Below are positions 60,301 through 63,697 of a stretch of 64,000 bases of DNA, in pieces. The position numbers were made by a program, and so were the translations under genes. This stretch comes from Lutraria lutraria (lineage: Eukaryota > Mollusca > Bivalvia > Venerida > Mactridae). Position 1 is the stretch's first letter. Each line of letters begins with the position of its first letter. The stretch spans positions 3,953,029 to 4,017,028 of the forward strand of contig OZ026843.1 of the NCBI GenBank assembly GCA_964023205.1, written 5' to 3'. A model generated the notes under the pieces. It was not told the origin of the DNA and searched no databases. It worked only from the letters and a program-made list of their open reading frames with translations.

Positions 60301-61904
60301 AATTCAACATACCAGTAGTGTCAAGCTAAGTTTTTTATTAGTAAATTCTATTTTGAATAGTGTTTCACCTTGTGAATTATATTTTAAATTTAGCTGCTCT
60401 TTGGAAATGATTTCTTATCTTTTGAAAATTATTTTTGCTTGAAATTTGTTGTCTGCTTTTGTAGAGCGTTGCAGAGTTCTCTGAGAGGTCAAGTCGACCA
60501 TCTAGTCGCGGAGGTCTTAATAAGACTCCGCCCCCACCACCTGTACGATCTTCCAGTAAGGGAGCGGCAGATATCCCACCTCTGCCTGCTAGGAATTATG
60601 GGTCTCAAGAGGTCCTTCCACGCTATGTACCACCACCAGGTCTGTACTTATGATGTGTCTGTCCGTCCCTCTGTATGTGTCTGTCTACATTTCTGGTGAG
60701 ATTTATTGATTGATTCATAGAGTAGTCCGTAGATGTAGAAAGAGCCTGTCTGTGAAGTGACGCCTCTGGAACATATTCATTCTTGTTGTTTATATCTATT
60801 TATTGTGTCCCCTTAATATATGTCTGTTGGTCTGTTTGTCCGTTCTTAATCAGACCTTATCTGACCAAGTTGGTTATCACTTCTAGATGTCCCATATCTG
60901 TTCACTTGGTCAAATGTTAAGGTCACAGTGACCTTCAACACAAAAATCTTGTCCAATCAATAAACAGGAAATTATTATCCAGTTGGCATTAAGGAAGCAT
61001 CCGTGTTAGACGAACACCTTTTTTAAGAAATAAAAATGAATACATTGTTGCTGTTTTGTTTCCTTTTTATGGAGTGAAGTATACATATATAATGATTCAG
61101 GTGGTTATTCTTATCTTGTTGTATTCAATCTATATGTTTTCTATTTTGTAAAATAGATTATGTGTCTCATCATTTTTCAAATGATTGGATTTACTTGAAC
61201 TTCTGTATCATGAGAACAGATATCAGTACCAAAGCTTCTGATTGGTTGGTTCAGTCTTATTATTAACCAATAGTAAGGCATGTATACTGCATAACAAAGA
61301 GGGCTTCTGGTTAGAATTCTAGAAGTGAAGCTTTGGAGTTAAAAATGATTTTGAAATACTTAACTTAATATGAAATGAAAACTTGTAGAGAAGGAAGCAA
61401 AGCAGAAAACCTGGTTATTAGATCGGGGTAAACCTTTGGTCAAGCAGGCAGAAGTAAAAAAAAACTTGATTTTCATTTAATAACATTTATTGAATTGACC
61501 TGTTGCTGCACAAATTTTTATATGTCAAGTTGTTAATTGGACACTTAACTTGGGATTGTATTCGGGGGATCTGGGGTCAAGGTTACTATTGCTAAAAATA
61601 AATAAACTTTTTTTGTTCAATTAACTGATGTAAACCTGGATTGATGGCATTGTTAAATCCTTGTTTTAGATAAAGTTTTGAGGTCTGTAGAGATTTTGAC
61701 AGTTCATATTACTATGACAACTGTTACTTTGTATGAAATCTTTTATATTAATGTTGTTTCTGGTGTATGATTTCAGGTTCATCCTCATTCAGCAATAACG
61801 TCAATGTGATCACTAATCCTAACTATGAAGGCCCCTCTGCAAGGACACCATCACCGGGGCAACAGACTGACCCCGGGGATGATATGAGGGGATATTTAGT
61901 GTGA
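21200..61904 (+). CDS. NPHS1: Nephrin/Sns/Hibris-like Ig-superfamily adhesion receptor, 20 exons seen, 5' end outside window
   Basis: This is a spliced gene whose exons are listed separately; the joined coding length is 3809 nt, giving 1268 full residues plus stop. Order seen: half of Ig1, Ig2 to Ig6, a cysteine-less Ig-like spacer, two further Ig domains, one FN3 domain, one transmembrane helix and a tail of roughly 290 residues. Vertebrate nephrin has eight Ig domains with a spacer after the sixth, then FN3, and is about 1240 residues long; Kirrel/Neph has five Ig and no FN3, so nephrin/Sns/Hibris is the better family. Known members act at cell-cell contacts (slit diaphragm, myoblast fusion) by binding Neph/Kirre-type partners and signalling through the tail to actin. 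The role here is inferred from family. The signal peptide and the first half of Ig1 are not in the window. Confidence 0.9.
21380..25087 (+). other. Intron A-B (3.7 kb)
   Basis: No coding segment recognised. 22150-22395 is less AT-rich and open in one frame but has no known domain or splice match. 22900-23200 has several TTTTCCCC/CCCCTT blocks of low complexity. Confidence 0.7.
25088..25417 (+). CDS. NPHS1: Exon B: Ig domain 2
   Basis: Acceptor is TTTTCAG at 25081-25087 and donor is GTAAGT at 25418; both ends are phase 1, so the exon is a complete domain cassette. It begins VPPNFPVI and contains LVCMS (B-strand Cys), LKWFRN (core Trp) and AEYSCQAFN (F-strand Cys). ENSS is a possible N-glycosylation site. 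This is a typical C2/I-type Ig domain of the nephrin/Kirrel group. Confidence 0.93.
25418..28226 (+). other. Intron B-C (2.8 kb)
   Basis: AT-rich; no exon, RNA gene or mobile element recognised. A G-run lies near 26277. Homopolymer A and T tracts are common. Confidence 0.7.
28227..28520 (+). CDS. NPHS1: Exon C: Ig domain 3
   Basis: Acceptor is ATTTTAG at 28220-28226 and donor is GTATGT at 28521; phase 1 at both ends. The peptide begins YPPGKPVITGY, then LICTSEGG (Cys), VAWYRNN (Trp) and AVYRCEAWN (Cys). The spliced frame across the join from exon B restores a tyrosine before PP, the usual start of an Ig domain. VNDT is a possible N-glycosylation site. The open frame runs on past the donor into a dispersed repeat, which is read-through and not coding. 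Confidence 0.93.
28521..31103 (+). other. Intron C-D (2.6 kb)
   Basis: It begins with a dispersed repeat containing a tandem duplication (28552-28865). From about 29220 to 29830 the composition is more mixed, without a recognisable repeat or open frame. A 13-G tract is at 30708. Confidence 0.7.
28552..28865 (+). repeat. Dispersed repeat starting TTATCCCCCGCC with an internal tandem duplication
   Basis: It opens TTATCCCCCGCCAAAAGGCG. The block GTGCGCAACTCCT-CATTT, CAATTTTCACCAAACTTTCACAGAATGATTA and TCATCAAGTGCTGC occurs twice, near 28610-28710 and 28750-28850. The opening resembles that of the copies at 50338 and 55346. Confidence 0.65.
31104..31400 (+). CDS. NPHS1: Exon D: Ig domain 4
   Basis: Acceptor is TGCTTTTCAG ending at 31103 and donor is GTAAGT at 31401; phase 1 at both ends. 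The domain has LTCTTTNSNPAAVISW (Cys to Trp) and VPYICSARN (Cys). TNRT is a possible N-glycosylation site. The motif SNPAAxISW recurs in Ig6 (exon G), suggesting the two domains share a closer history than their neighbours. Confidence 0.93.
32022..32175 (+). mobile_element. tRNA-derived SINE, family A copy 3, 5'-truncated
   Basis: Only the 3' part is present: CATGTCAATTTTCCTCC, GCCGGCTCCTTATGGAGG, ATACAGTCTAGGAAACTG-TTAGGTGAACC, and CACCATTAAACCCACAGAAAC. The tRNA-like head is missing, as expected from truncated reverse transcription. Confidence 0.7.
32521..33625 (+). mobile_element. tRNA-derived SINE, family B copy 2, split by an internal minisatellite
   Basis: The left flank (CTCTGACTAGCAATCA, AGAAAATTTTCATGT, AAGATTGGTGTTTTAACCAGGTGTTCTCC) aligns with the family B copy at 54574 up to TTGGTGTTACCCAGCTGGGTGTCCACC. 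The right flank (GGATAAGTCACTTGATGATCCTGGCTGTTCTG) aligns with GGAAAAGTCAGTATATGACCCTGGCTGTCAG in the same copy. So the array lies inside a SINE, and its unit comes from the SINE body. Confidence 0.65.
32641..33570. repeat. Minisatellite: 31 units of exactly 30 bp
   Basis: The unit is TAACCAGGTGTACTCCTTTG plus GTCATTGTTT. All 31 units are 30 bp with no insertion or deletion; only a few positions vary (TAC/TTC, TCC/GCC, TTTG/TATG, CCAGG/CGAGG). Because 30 is a multiple of 3, long open frames appear on both strands (LTRCTPLVIV, YSFGHCFNQV, and MTKGVHLVKT on minus). They have no start or splice context and are not genes. Confidence 0.97.
33843..33968 (+). CDS. NPHS1: Exon E: first half of Ig domain 5
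   Basis: Acceptor is ACTCTTCAG ending at 33842; donor is AAAG|GTTAGA at 33969. It is phase 1 at both ends. The peptide starts YPPKPPEITGYNEGE and carries LRCTAQGGNPPATIKWFKG, so the exon stops just after the core Trp and the second half of the domain is on exon F. Ig5 is one of two internal Ig domains here that are split by an intron. Confidence 0.92.
33969..35432 (+). other. Intron E-F (1.5 kb)
   Basis: Holds a dispersed repeat at 34155-34400; 35030-35170 has weak similarity to the CAGTCAAACCTG MITE family. No exon is seen. Confidence 0.75.
34155..34400 (+). repeat. Dispersed repeat family F2, copy 1
   Basis: It runs TTATACCTCTGCAAATGAAGTTTG, CACAAGTTTGTGG, TAAGCGATTGCAACGAAA, AAGTGTAGATATGCAAG and CCACTCATTCCAGAGATATG. 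All blocks recur in order at 51011-51325. Confidence 0.65.
35433..35600 (+). CDS. NPHS1: Exon F: second half of Ig domain 5
   Basis: Acceptor is TATATTACAG ending at 35432 and donor is GTAAGA at 35601; phase 1 at both ends. Joining to exon E makes a glycine codon and continues WFKG-DVEIT. The peptide has VEINVVAKANDNGAVYKCEASN with the F-strand Cys, completing Ig5. It was found by reading splice signals, as the fragment is too short to stand out as an open frame. Confidence 0.92.
35601..36006 (+). other. Intron F-G (0.4 kb)
   Basis: AT-rich; nothing recognised. Confidence 0.8.
36007..36309 (+). CDS. NPHS1: Exon G: Ig domain 6
   Basis: Acceptor is TTATCTACAG ending at 36006 and donor is GTAAGT at 36310; phase 1 at both ends. 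The peptide has PPAWVNIT (possible N-glycosylation), LTCVSASSNPAAEITW (Cys to Trp), and SSYGCRATN (Cys). It is the last canonical Ig before the spacer-like domain, matching the position of Ig6 in nephrin. Confidence 0.93.
36310..37266 (+). other. Intron G-H (1.0 kb)
   Basis: Contains MITE-family remnants (GGTGGCCTTAATTCGTAAGTC, ACAGGTTTGACTGTA near 36600) and a short ~22-bp tandem repeat, GGCACACTGTATTTTGTAAT, about three times at 36605-36665. Confidence 0.7.
37267..37542 (+). CDS. NPHS1: Exon H: cysteine-less Ig-like domain (nephrin spacer position)
   Basis: Acceptor is TTCATTCCAG ending at 37266 and donor is GTAAGT at 37543; phase 1 at both ends. The fold signature is clear (GVLTISAIAKEDSGDYTITATN), but where the F-strand Cys should be there is Ile/Thr, and the B strand reads INLTATANP without Cys. 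The core Trp is also absent (CTYVLKRG), with one Cys displaced to that region. Nephrin has a divergent spacer between Ig6 and Ig7, and this exon sits in that place. NLT is a possible N-glycosylation site. Confidence 0.9.
37543..39898 (+). other. Intron H-I (2.4 kb)
   Basis: Mostly AT-rich and unremarkable, except 38890-39125, where a minus-strand open frame and higher GC content stand out (listed separately). Confidence 0.7.
38900..39121 (-). pseudogene. Unidentified coding-like fragment, minus strand
   Basis: Read on the minus strand it gives a 73-residue peptide with mixed composition (MDTEELGKLQHEEKISAFFV, then PVPTTEPSTLSRKSQEKRVRG), unlike the repetitive peptides of nearby frames. No family is recognised. 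It may be a piece of a mobile element or retrocopy, or chance. Confidence 0.2.
39899..40174 (+). CDS. NPHS1: Exon I: Ig domain (nephrin Ig7 position)
   Basis: Acceptor is ATATGTTGTAG ending at 39898 and donor is GTAAGT at 40175; phase 1 at both ends. The peptide has VELKCKVIGNP (Cys), NIVTWRREG (Trp), and KTDSGTFTCVANNGIGD (Cys), an I-set pattern with the DSGxFxC motif. It spans one whole domain. Confidence 0.93.
40175..41034 (+). other. Intron I-J (0.9 kb)
   Basis: Carries a family A SINE (40609-40860); nothing else recognised. Confidence 0.8.
40609..40860 (+). mobile_element. tRNA-derived SINE, family A copy 4
   Basis: It has TTGGTTCAGTGGTTAGC (A-box-like), GGACTTGTAACCCAGCAATCTGGGTTTGAATCT (B-box), ATGAAAATATGACAAAAAAG, TCCTCCATATGTGAGGAAAA, CTGATTAGGTGAACC and GGCATCAAACCCCACTGAAACA. 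It looks full length. Confidence 0.82.
41035..41153 (+). CDS. NPHS1: Exon J: first half of the last Ig domain (nephrin Ig8 position)
   Basis: Acceptor is TTATCGACAG ending at 41034; donor is AAAAG|GTTTGT at 41154. It enters in phase 1 and leaves in phase 0. The peptide is FSPIIDKSPEYNKA...RLICNAEGAPIVTFQWQK, holding the B-strand Cys and core Trp. The phase 0 exit is the only break from the phase 1 rule in the ectodomain. Confidence 0.9.
41154..41519 (+). other. Intron J-K (0.37 kb)
   Basis: Phase 0 intron within the last Ig domain; nothing else recognised. Confidence 0.85.
41520..41703 (+). CDS. NPHS1: Exon K: second half of the last Ig domain
   Basis: Acceptor is GTTTATTACAG ending at 41519 and donor is GTAAGA at 41704; enters phase 0, leaves phase 1. 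The peptide has DGVNIVTDEKYTVDEK, SVLLIKDVQKSDYGIYQCIVTNEKG, giving the F-strand Cys and a clear G strand. With exon J this completes the last Ig domain before the FN3 domain. Confidence 0.92.
42505..43229 (+). mobile_element. MITE-like element with terminal inverted repeats
   Basis: The left end (ATACTGTATACGTCTTTATT...AAATTTGGCG) is matched in inverted form by the right end near 43180-43229 (CGCCAATATTAAGATGTATACAGTA). The body has internal mirrored blocks (GGCGG...CCGCC). No transposase is seen. Confidence 0.5.
42513..42856 (+). repeat. Left arm of a ~350-bp inverted repeat flanking the LINE
   Basis: Blocks TACGTCTTTATTTCTGC, TGCAAAATTTGGC, AAACCATGTCCTG, TTCCACCATTTTCAAGG, GAATAAGATACCTGA, ATTGACACATATTGTT occur in the same order on the minus strand at 46290-46649. 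Confidence 0.75.
43532..43640 (+). repeat. Dispersed repeat family F3, copy 2, nested in the LINE
   Basis: TTATGCCCCCGTATTGATAGATCGGGGGCAT and GGGGCATTGTGTTCTTGAAACACATCTTG interrupt the LINE between the ADD motif region and the CEIWG region. Similar DNA is at 14102. The nesting shows it inserted after, or replaced part of, the LINE. Confidence 0.6.
44324..46195. repeat. Head-to-tail duplication (~0.94 kb unit) inside the LINE
   Basis: 44324-45246 and 45261-46195 are near-identical (offset 937 bp at the left, 949 bp at the right, the 12-bp difference being an extra CACCTA-type repeat near 45385). Only a few substitutions separate them over ~0.93 kb, so the duplication is young compared with the decay of the LINE. 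Confidence 0.9.
46290..46649 (-). repeat. Right arm of the ~350-bp inverted repeat
   Basis: Inverted counterpart of 42513-42856, about 4.1 kb apart end to end. It is either the second end of one large element or a truncated second copy of the same MITE. Confidence 0.75.
46777..46888. repeat. Perfect-stem hairpin with ~23-bp arms
   Basis: CAGAGGTGACACATGTGATTTT is mirrored by AAAATCACACACATGTCACC plus TCTG with a two-base difference. The loop also has mirrored blocks (GGCCACAAG...ATGGCCACGAC). It looks like a small foldback element. Confidence 0.65.
47449..47640 (+). mobile_element. tRNA-derived SINE, family C
   Basis: CTGTAACCTCTCACTGATAGAGGGTTGTGGGTTCGAGCCCCAC has a strong B-box (GGGTTCGAGCCCC). 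The body ends GGGGCGTACAACTCTAATAAAAAAC. A single copy was found in this window. Confidence 0.6.
48259..48453 (+). CDS. NPHS1: Exon L: first part of the fibronectin type III domain
   Basis: Acceptor is GTGTATTTCAG ending at 48258; donor is AAAG|GTAAAA at 48454; phase 1 at both ends. The peptide KPDPPYDLQFVNATHNSITVQW, then GLPQGFRVRYRAA, is a typical FN3 A to C' strand pattern (PPxxL...S.TVxW...GGxP..F.VxYR). A ~6.5-kb intron separates it from the last Ig exon. A degenerate tandem repeat starts right after the donor. Confidence 0.92.
48454..49531 (+). other. Intron L-M (1.1 kb)
   Basis: Starts with a degenerate tandem repeat (48457-48890). At 49024-49110 a ~45-bp block, AGCGAAAATA...TCCGAATGTTTA, is present twice. 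No exon seen. Confidence 0.75.
48457..48890. repeat. Degenerate tandem repeat of ~60-75 bp units
   Basis: AGCATCTGATTGGTTATACAAATTATTAGACTGTGCTACAATATTT recurs about six or seven times in diverged form (AGCACCTGATTGG, AGCATCAGACTGG, AGCTACAGACTGG, AGCATTGGTCTGG; each with TTATTAGACTGT nearby). The array starts within five bases of the splice donor of exon L. Confidence 0.7.
49532..49630 (+). CDS. NPHS1: Exon M: end of the fibronectin type III domain
   Basis: Acceptor is TTCAATTTTAG ending at 49531 and donor is GTAAGT at 49631; phase 1 at both ends. The peptide LALGTEYDLTVMAYNDLGGSQYS is the classic FN3 F/G strand motif (LxxxTxYxxxVxAxNxxGxSxxS). It is only 99 nt. Confidence 0.92.
50338..50634 (+). 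repeat. Dispersed repeat family F1, copy 1
   Basis: It starts TTATGCCCCCGCCATTCTAAATGGC and has GTTCAAATTTTGGT three times, CCGAGCAATAACTCAAGAAATATTTCATGGATT, ATGGCCCCTTGTTGACTTAGCTCTCAG and GACACATTTCTAGTTT. It matches 55346-55606 along its length. Confidence 0.8.
51011..51325 (+). repeat. Dispersed repeat family F2, copy 2
   Basis: TTATACCCTTGCAATCAAAGTTTGAGAGGGAG at the start, then the same ordered blocks as 34155-34400, ending GTGACAAAGCTCTAGTTTTT. The start and end resemble those of family F1, suggesting shared ends. Confidence 0.7.
52461..52619 (+). CDS. NPHS1: Exon N: juxtamembrane stalk and transmembrane helix
   Basis: Acceptor is CTTACACACAG ending at 52460 and donor is GTGAGT at 52620; phase 1 at both ends. 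A charged stalk (KKEKEEAED) is followed by a hydrophobic helix of about 26 residues at 52517-52594 and a stop-transfer run RRRKKR at 52595-52612. This fixes a type I single-pass topology with the Ig/FN3 part outside the cell. Confidence 0.93.
52620..53021 (+). other. Intron N-O (0.4 kb)
   Basis: Holds a TA-dinucleotide run near 52762 and the hammerhead-like core at 52791-52812 on the minus strand. Confidence 0.8.
52791..52812 (-). ncRNA. Hammerhead-ribozyme-like catalytic core (relic)
   Basis: On the minus strand the order is CTGATGA, then a stem GTC/GAC with loop GAAG, then GAAAC, which is the conserved hammerhead core including the G10.1-C11.1 pair. A short CC...GG could form stem III, but the base that should be U16.1 is C and stem I pairing is weak, so self-cleavage is doubtful. 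Such motifs are known in Penelope-like elements and retrozymes of invertebrates. Confidence 0.5.
53022..53179 (+). CDS. NPHS1: Exon O: membrane-proximal cytoplasmic tail
   Basis: Acceptor is CTTTCTCCCATAG ending at 53021 and donor GTAAAA at 53180; enters phase 1, leaves phase 0. The peptide carries several tyrosines close to acidic residues (IELYGP, VQLYPM, SYGTYDKNDDDF, DDYKSYE), a setting typical of tyrosine-kinase substrates. No exact YDxV motif, the Nck SH2 site known from vertebrate nephrin, is present. Confidence 0.9.
53180..53801 (+). other. Intron O-P (0.6 kb)
   Basis: AT-rich; nothing recognised apart from the flanking splice sites. Confidence 0.75.
53802..53846 (+). CDS. NPHS1: Exon P: 45-nt phase 0/0 microexon, probably alternative
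   Basis: Acceptor is ATTACCTACAG ending at 53801 and donor is GTAAGG at 53847. It encodes 15 residues, EMDCVESENATLTDD, continuing the acidic character of the flanks. Exon O leaves in phase 0 and exon Q starts in phase 0, so inclusion or skipping both keep the frame. There is no transcript evidence here; the size, frame and good donor are the support. Confidence 0.65.
54574..54800 (+). mobile_element. tRNA-derived SINE, family B copy 3
   Basis: It has CTCTGACTAGTAATCACTGG, B-box-like GGAGTTCAAATCCC, TTTCACATGTGA, TTGGTGTTACCCAGCTGGGT, TGACCCTGGCTGTCAG, and a tail AATATTAAACCCATGTGAAAAAA. It is the copy without the tandem expansion and so shows the ancestral form of the array-bearing copy at 32521. 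Confidence 0.7.
55346..55606 (+). repeat. Dispersed repeat family F1, copy 2
   Basis: TTATACCCCCGCCATTTGAAATGGC, one GTTCAAATTTTGGT (three in copy 1), CCGAGCAATAACTCAAGAAATATTTCATGGATT, and CTTAGCTCTCAGTGAGGTCATTC. It matches 50338-50634. Confidence 0.8.
55729..55836 (+). CDS. Weak candidate cassette exon, 108 nt, phase 0/0
   Basis: Between exons P and Q an acceptor-like AATTTACAG (ending 55728) and a donor-like GTGGGT (55837) bound 108 nt open in phase 0. The translation starts QEKQRKCIH and includes a run of serines and five cysteines. CpG density is higher than in the surrounding intron, as in the true exons. Against it: the acceptor lacks a strong pyrimidine tract and the cysteine-rich content is odd for this tail. 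Confidence 0.2.
55875..56008. repeat. Degenerate ~33-bp tandem repeat, about 4 units
   Basis: The unit AGAAACATGTATTTCTCATGCATC-type recurs about four times with substitutions, each with TTTCT(C/T)(A/G)TGCA. Confidence 0.7.
57412..57660 (+). mobile_element. tRNA-derived SINE, family A copy 5
   Basis: CAGTCATGGTCCAGTGGTT, AATTCAAATCCTGG (B-box-like), AGAAAATTTGACAAAAAAG, CACAGTCCAGGAAATCTGG and TTGGCATTAAACCCACTG followed by a run of 17 A. The pure A tail suggests it is the youngest copy here. Confidence 0.85.
58875..59052 (+). CDS. NPHS1: Exon Q: cytoplasmic tail
   Basis: Acceptor is TTTTTCCCTTACAG ending at 58874 and donor is GTAAGT at 59053; enters phase 0, leaves phase 1. The peptide runs DEDLKRVFLPPPEYGSV, then SHNKLDSPTFDHRH and ending SPWHYD. 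PPPEYGSV combines a proline run with a tyrosine that could be an SH2 docking site. Confidence 0.9.
59053..59617 (+). other. Intron Q-R (0.57 kb)
   Basis: Contains a CpG-rich patch at 59160-59225 (CCGTGACCCGAG...GGGCCGGACCGCCGGAGTAACG). No splice-consistent exon is seen in it. Confidence 0.75.
59618..59736 (+). CDS. NPHS1: Exon R: cytoplasmic tail
   Basis: Acceptor is TATATTTGTAG ending at 59617 and donor GTAAAT at 59737; enters phase 1, leaves phase 0. The peptide reads DPYNKDHFRSKGTFDSDYP, then NQYYEQNG and GGRPK, again rich in tyrosine and charge. A MITE begins five bases inside the following intron. Confidence 0.88.
59737..60464 (+). other. Intron R-S (0.73 kb)
   Basis: A MITE occupies its first quarter; the remainder is AT-rich with nothing recognised. 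Confidence 0.75.
59742..59923. mobile_element. MITE, CAGTCAAACCTG family (182 bp)
   Basis: Ends TACAGTCATACCTG and CAGGTTTGACTGTA form terminal inverted repeats that start and stop with TA, as with Tc1/mariner-type target sites. It starts five bases into the intron after exon R. Its size matches the copy at 63515. Confidence 0.7.
60465..60639 (+). CDS. NPHS1: Exon S: proline-rich tail with SH3 ligands
   Basis: Acceptor is CTGCTTTTGTAG ending at 60464; donor is CCAG|GTCTGT at 60640; enters phase 0, leaves phase 1. A Ser/Arg segment is followed by PPPPPVR (60528-60548) and PPLPAR (60576-60593), both fitting class II SH3 ligands (PxxPxR). YVPPP ends the exon. Confidence 0.9.
60640..61776 (+). 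other. Intron S-T (1.1 kb)
   Basis: 60785-61020 (GTCTGTTGGTCTGTTTGTCCG, GGTCAAATGTTAAGGTCACAGTGACCTTCAACAC) resembles the dispersed F-type repeats. The rest shows nothing. Confidence 0.7.
61777..61904 (+). CDS. NPHS1: Exon T: C-terminal exon with NPxY and terminal PDZ-type motif, stop TGA
   Basis: Acceptor is TATGATTTCAG ending at 61776; the stop is TGA at 61902-61904. The peptide has VITNPNYEGP (an NPxY motif, 61815-61826) and ends DDMRGYLV. The terminal Y-L-V fits a class II PDZ ligand (hydrophobic at 0 and -2). From memory, human nephrin ends in a similar RGHLV that binds Par-3; this should be verified. Confidence 0.9.
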
Positions 61905-63514
61905 AAATTTGGACTTGCTGTTTTGTGTTCGGGCAGTGTGAATTTGTCGAAAAATTGATGCATCCGTGTGAATTTCATAGATGTTGTAATGTTTCGACAT
62001 CTGGTGATAAAAAAGGGATACCACTACATGTGTGTGATGTACACAGTCAAACTACTACATACATGTTGTCGTGTTCACAGTCTATTTAAAATATCCTTGA
62101 CCTTCTGGAATATAGTGATACTGACATTGTTTTACGTTGAAGTCTTTTCAGCCTGGGAAATAGCCGATCCAGCCTACCAGATCATTCAAGGAGTTTTCGT
62201 GAACTTTCGTATTATGTCACAATATGTCCACAATGTATACTATGTGTATATATATATATTTTTCAGTGTCATAATCTTATGAACAAACTTTATCATAGAA
62301 CAATGCTGATGTTGATGTATTTATCTTCCAAGAAATGTCAGATAAAATGTTAAATGTTCTGGTTGTGTCATAAAATCATATAATTACATTTTATTGTTTC
62401 ATTCGAATTTTCAACATAATTCATCTTTGATTCAATAAGGATGCATATTGTTTAGAACATTGAGGAGCCACCTTGTCATACTTGAGAAACAAAAAGTTGC
62501 TTATGTTGTTAGTTACGGTAACTTACCATAAATATCAATTTGAAAATGTTAACTACAATTTTGCCAGCAATTTAACTTTTTCAAGTATTTATGAGAATGG
62601 TGCTTCTTTTTCTATTGTTTTCATGATTATCCAAATCCATCACTATTAATTTTAAAATCTAGGTCACTTTTTGTCATCTTGTTCTTTGAATTTTGTTCAT
62701 GAATGTCAACGTATCACCAAGATGGGATAATTTCAGTGTACATGTTGTTGTGTTCTATTTTAAGTGACTGTTTTTATATCAGCTTTGGCCCCAGATAATG
62801 AACTTTATTTTCATTTGCGAATTATTTTCCTTTGACTTTCTTGAAGCTCTGTAAGAAACCTAATTCACTGTTAAATTTACGGAATATGTTGTCTTCATTT
62901 TTAAATGGTCACATCTTTTACTAACCAGGAATGCTGAAAATTTCTTTTTCTGGTCAATGTTATTTATACCAATTATTTCCTGATAATGTACCTAGTGGTA
63001 TTCTATGTAACAGATATTTTTCAATTTGTCAGTTAATAATGAGAACAAAGTTTTTGTACTTTGAATATAATTTATAGAATAATTAGAGCATTTGTGATGA
63101 GTCATATTTATCATTTTTCTCTAGAGGGTTGGGGACATGAGCACAGATAGTGTATTTATTAGGAGAGTTTTGGTACTGATTATTGGTTAAATGGTGCTGC
63201 ATTAGTTTTATTTATAAAATTTAGCATCTACATATGATTTTGGTCCATCTGAGAGTTATCCATTGGGGGGGGGGGGGTATAATAACACGGCTTCTTTCAG
63301 TAGATCATTTAATTCTTTTTTCAGATTGTATGTATTACTTACGAAGATATAATGAACATTCATGAGGAATCACATGTTTCTGGAATATTTTCATCATTTT
63401 GTTAAGTCTTTAAAAAAAATTCAGAAGGGTCAAAGTTGTATGCTGCTGCTAAATTGTGTACATTTTTTAAATTCTTTGATACTTAACTATTATCAGATGG
63501 ATAAATGATAAAAT

Positions 63515-63697
63515 TACTGTCAAACCTGTATTTGCAGCCATCTCTGGATAATGGTCACCCTGTGATTAAAGGCCATTCTCTGAAAAACCATCATTGACTA
63601 TATAGAACAAACTGACCCCTGAATAAAGGTTGTTTGTCAATAAAGGCCACATTTTGTATTTTCCCAAGGGTGGCCTTTGTTCACAGGTTTGACTGTA
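63515..63697. mobile_element. MITE, CAGTCAAACCTG family (183 bp)
   Basis: Left end TACTGTCAAACCTGTATTTG and right end CAAATGT-type DNA closing in CAGGTTTGACTGTA are inverted repeats of each other (about 14 bp near-perfect, then GGCC/GGCC blocks). No coding. It carries the AATAAA hexamers. Confidence 0.75.
63622..63644 (+). terminator. Candidate polyadenylation signals (two AATAAA) inside a MITE
   Basis: AATAAA occurs at 63622 and 63639, followed within about 50 bases by GT/T-rich DNA (TTTTGTATTTTCCC, GTTTGACTGTACTGTTATTTTTG). They are the first such hexamers seen downstream of the stop. Confidence 0.35.

Noticed and set aside
21200..61904. Kirrel/Neph, Dscam or contactin as alternative identity
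   Set aside because: Kirrel has five Ig and no FN3; Dscam and contactins have several FN3 domains. One FN3 after six Ig, a divergent domain and two Ig fits nephrin/Sns/Hibris.
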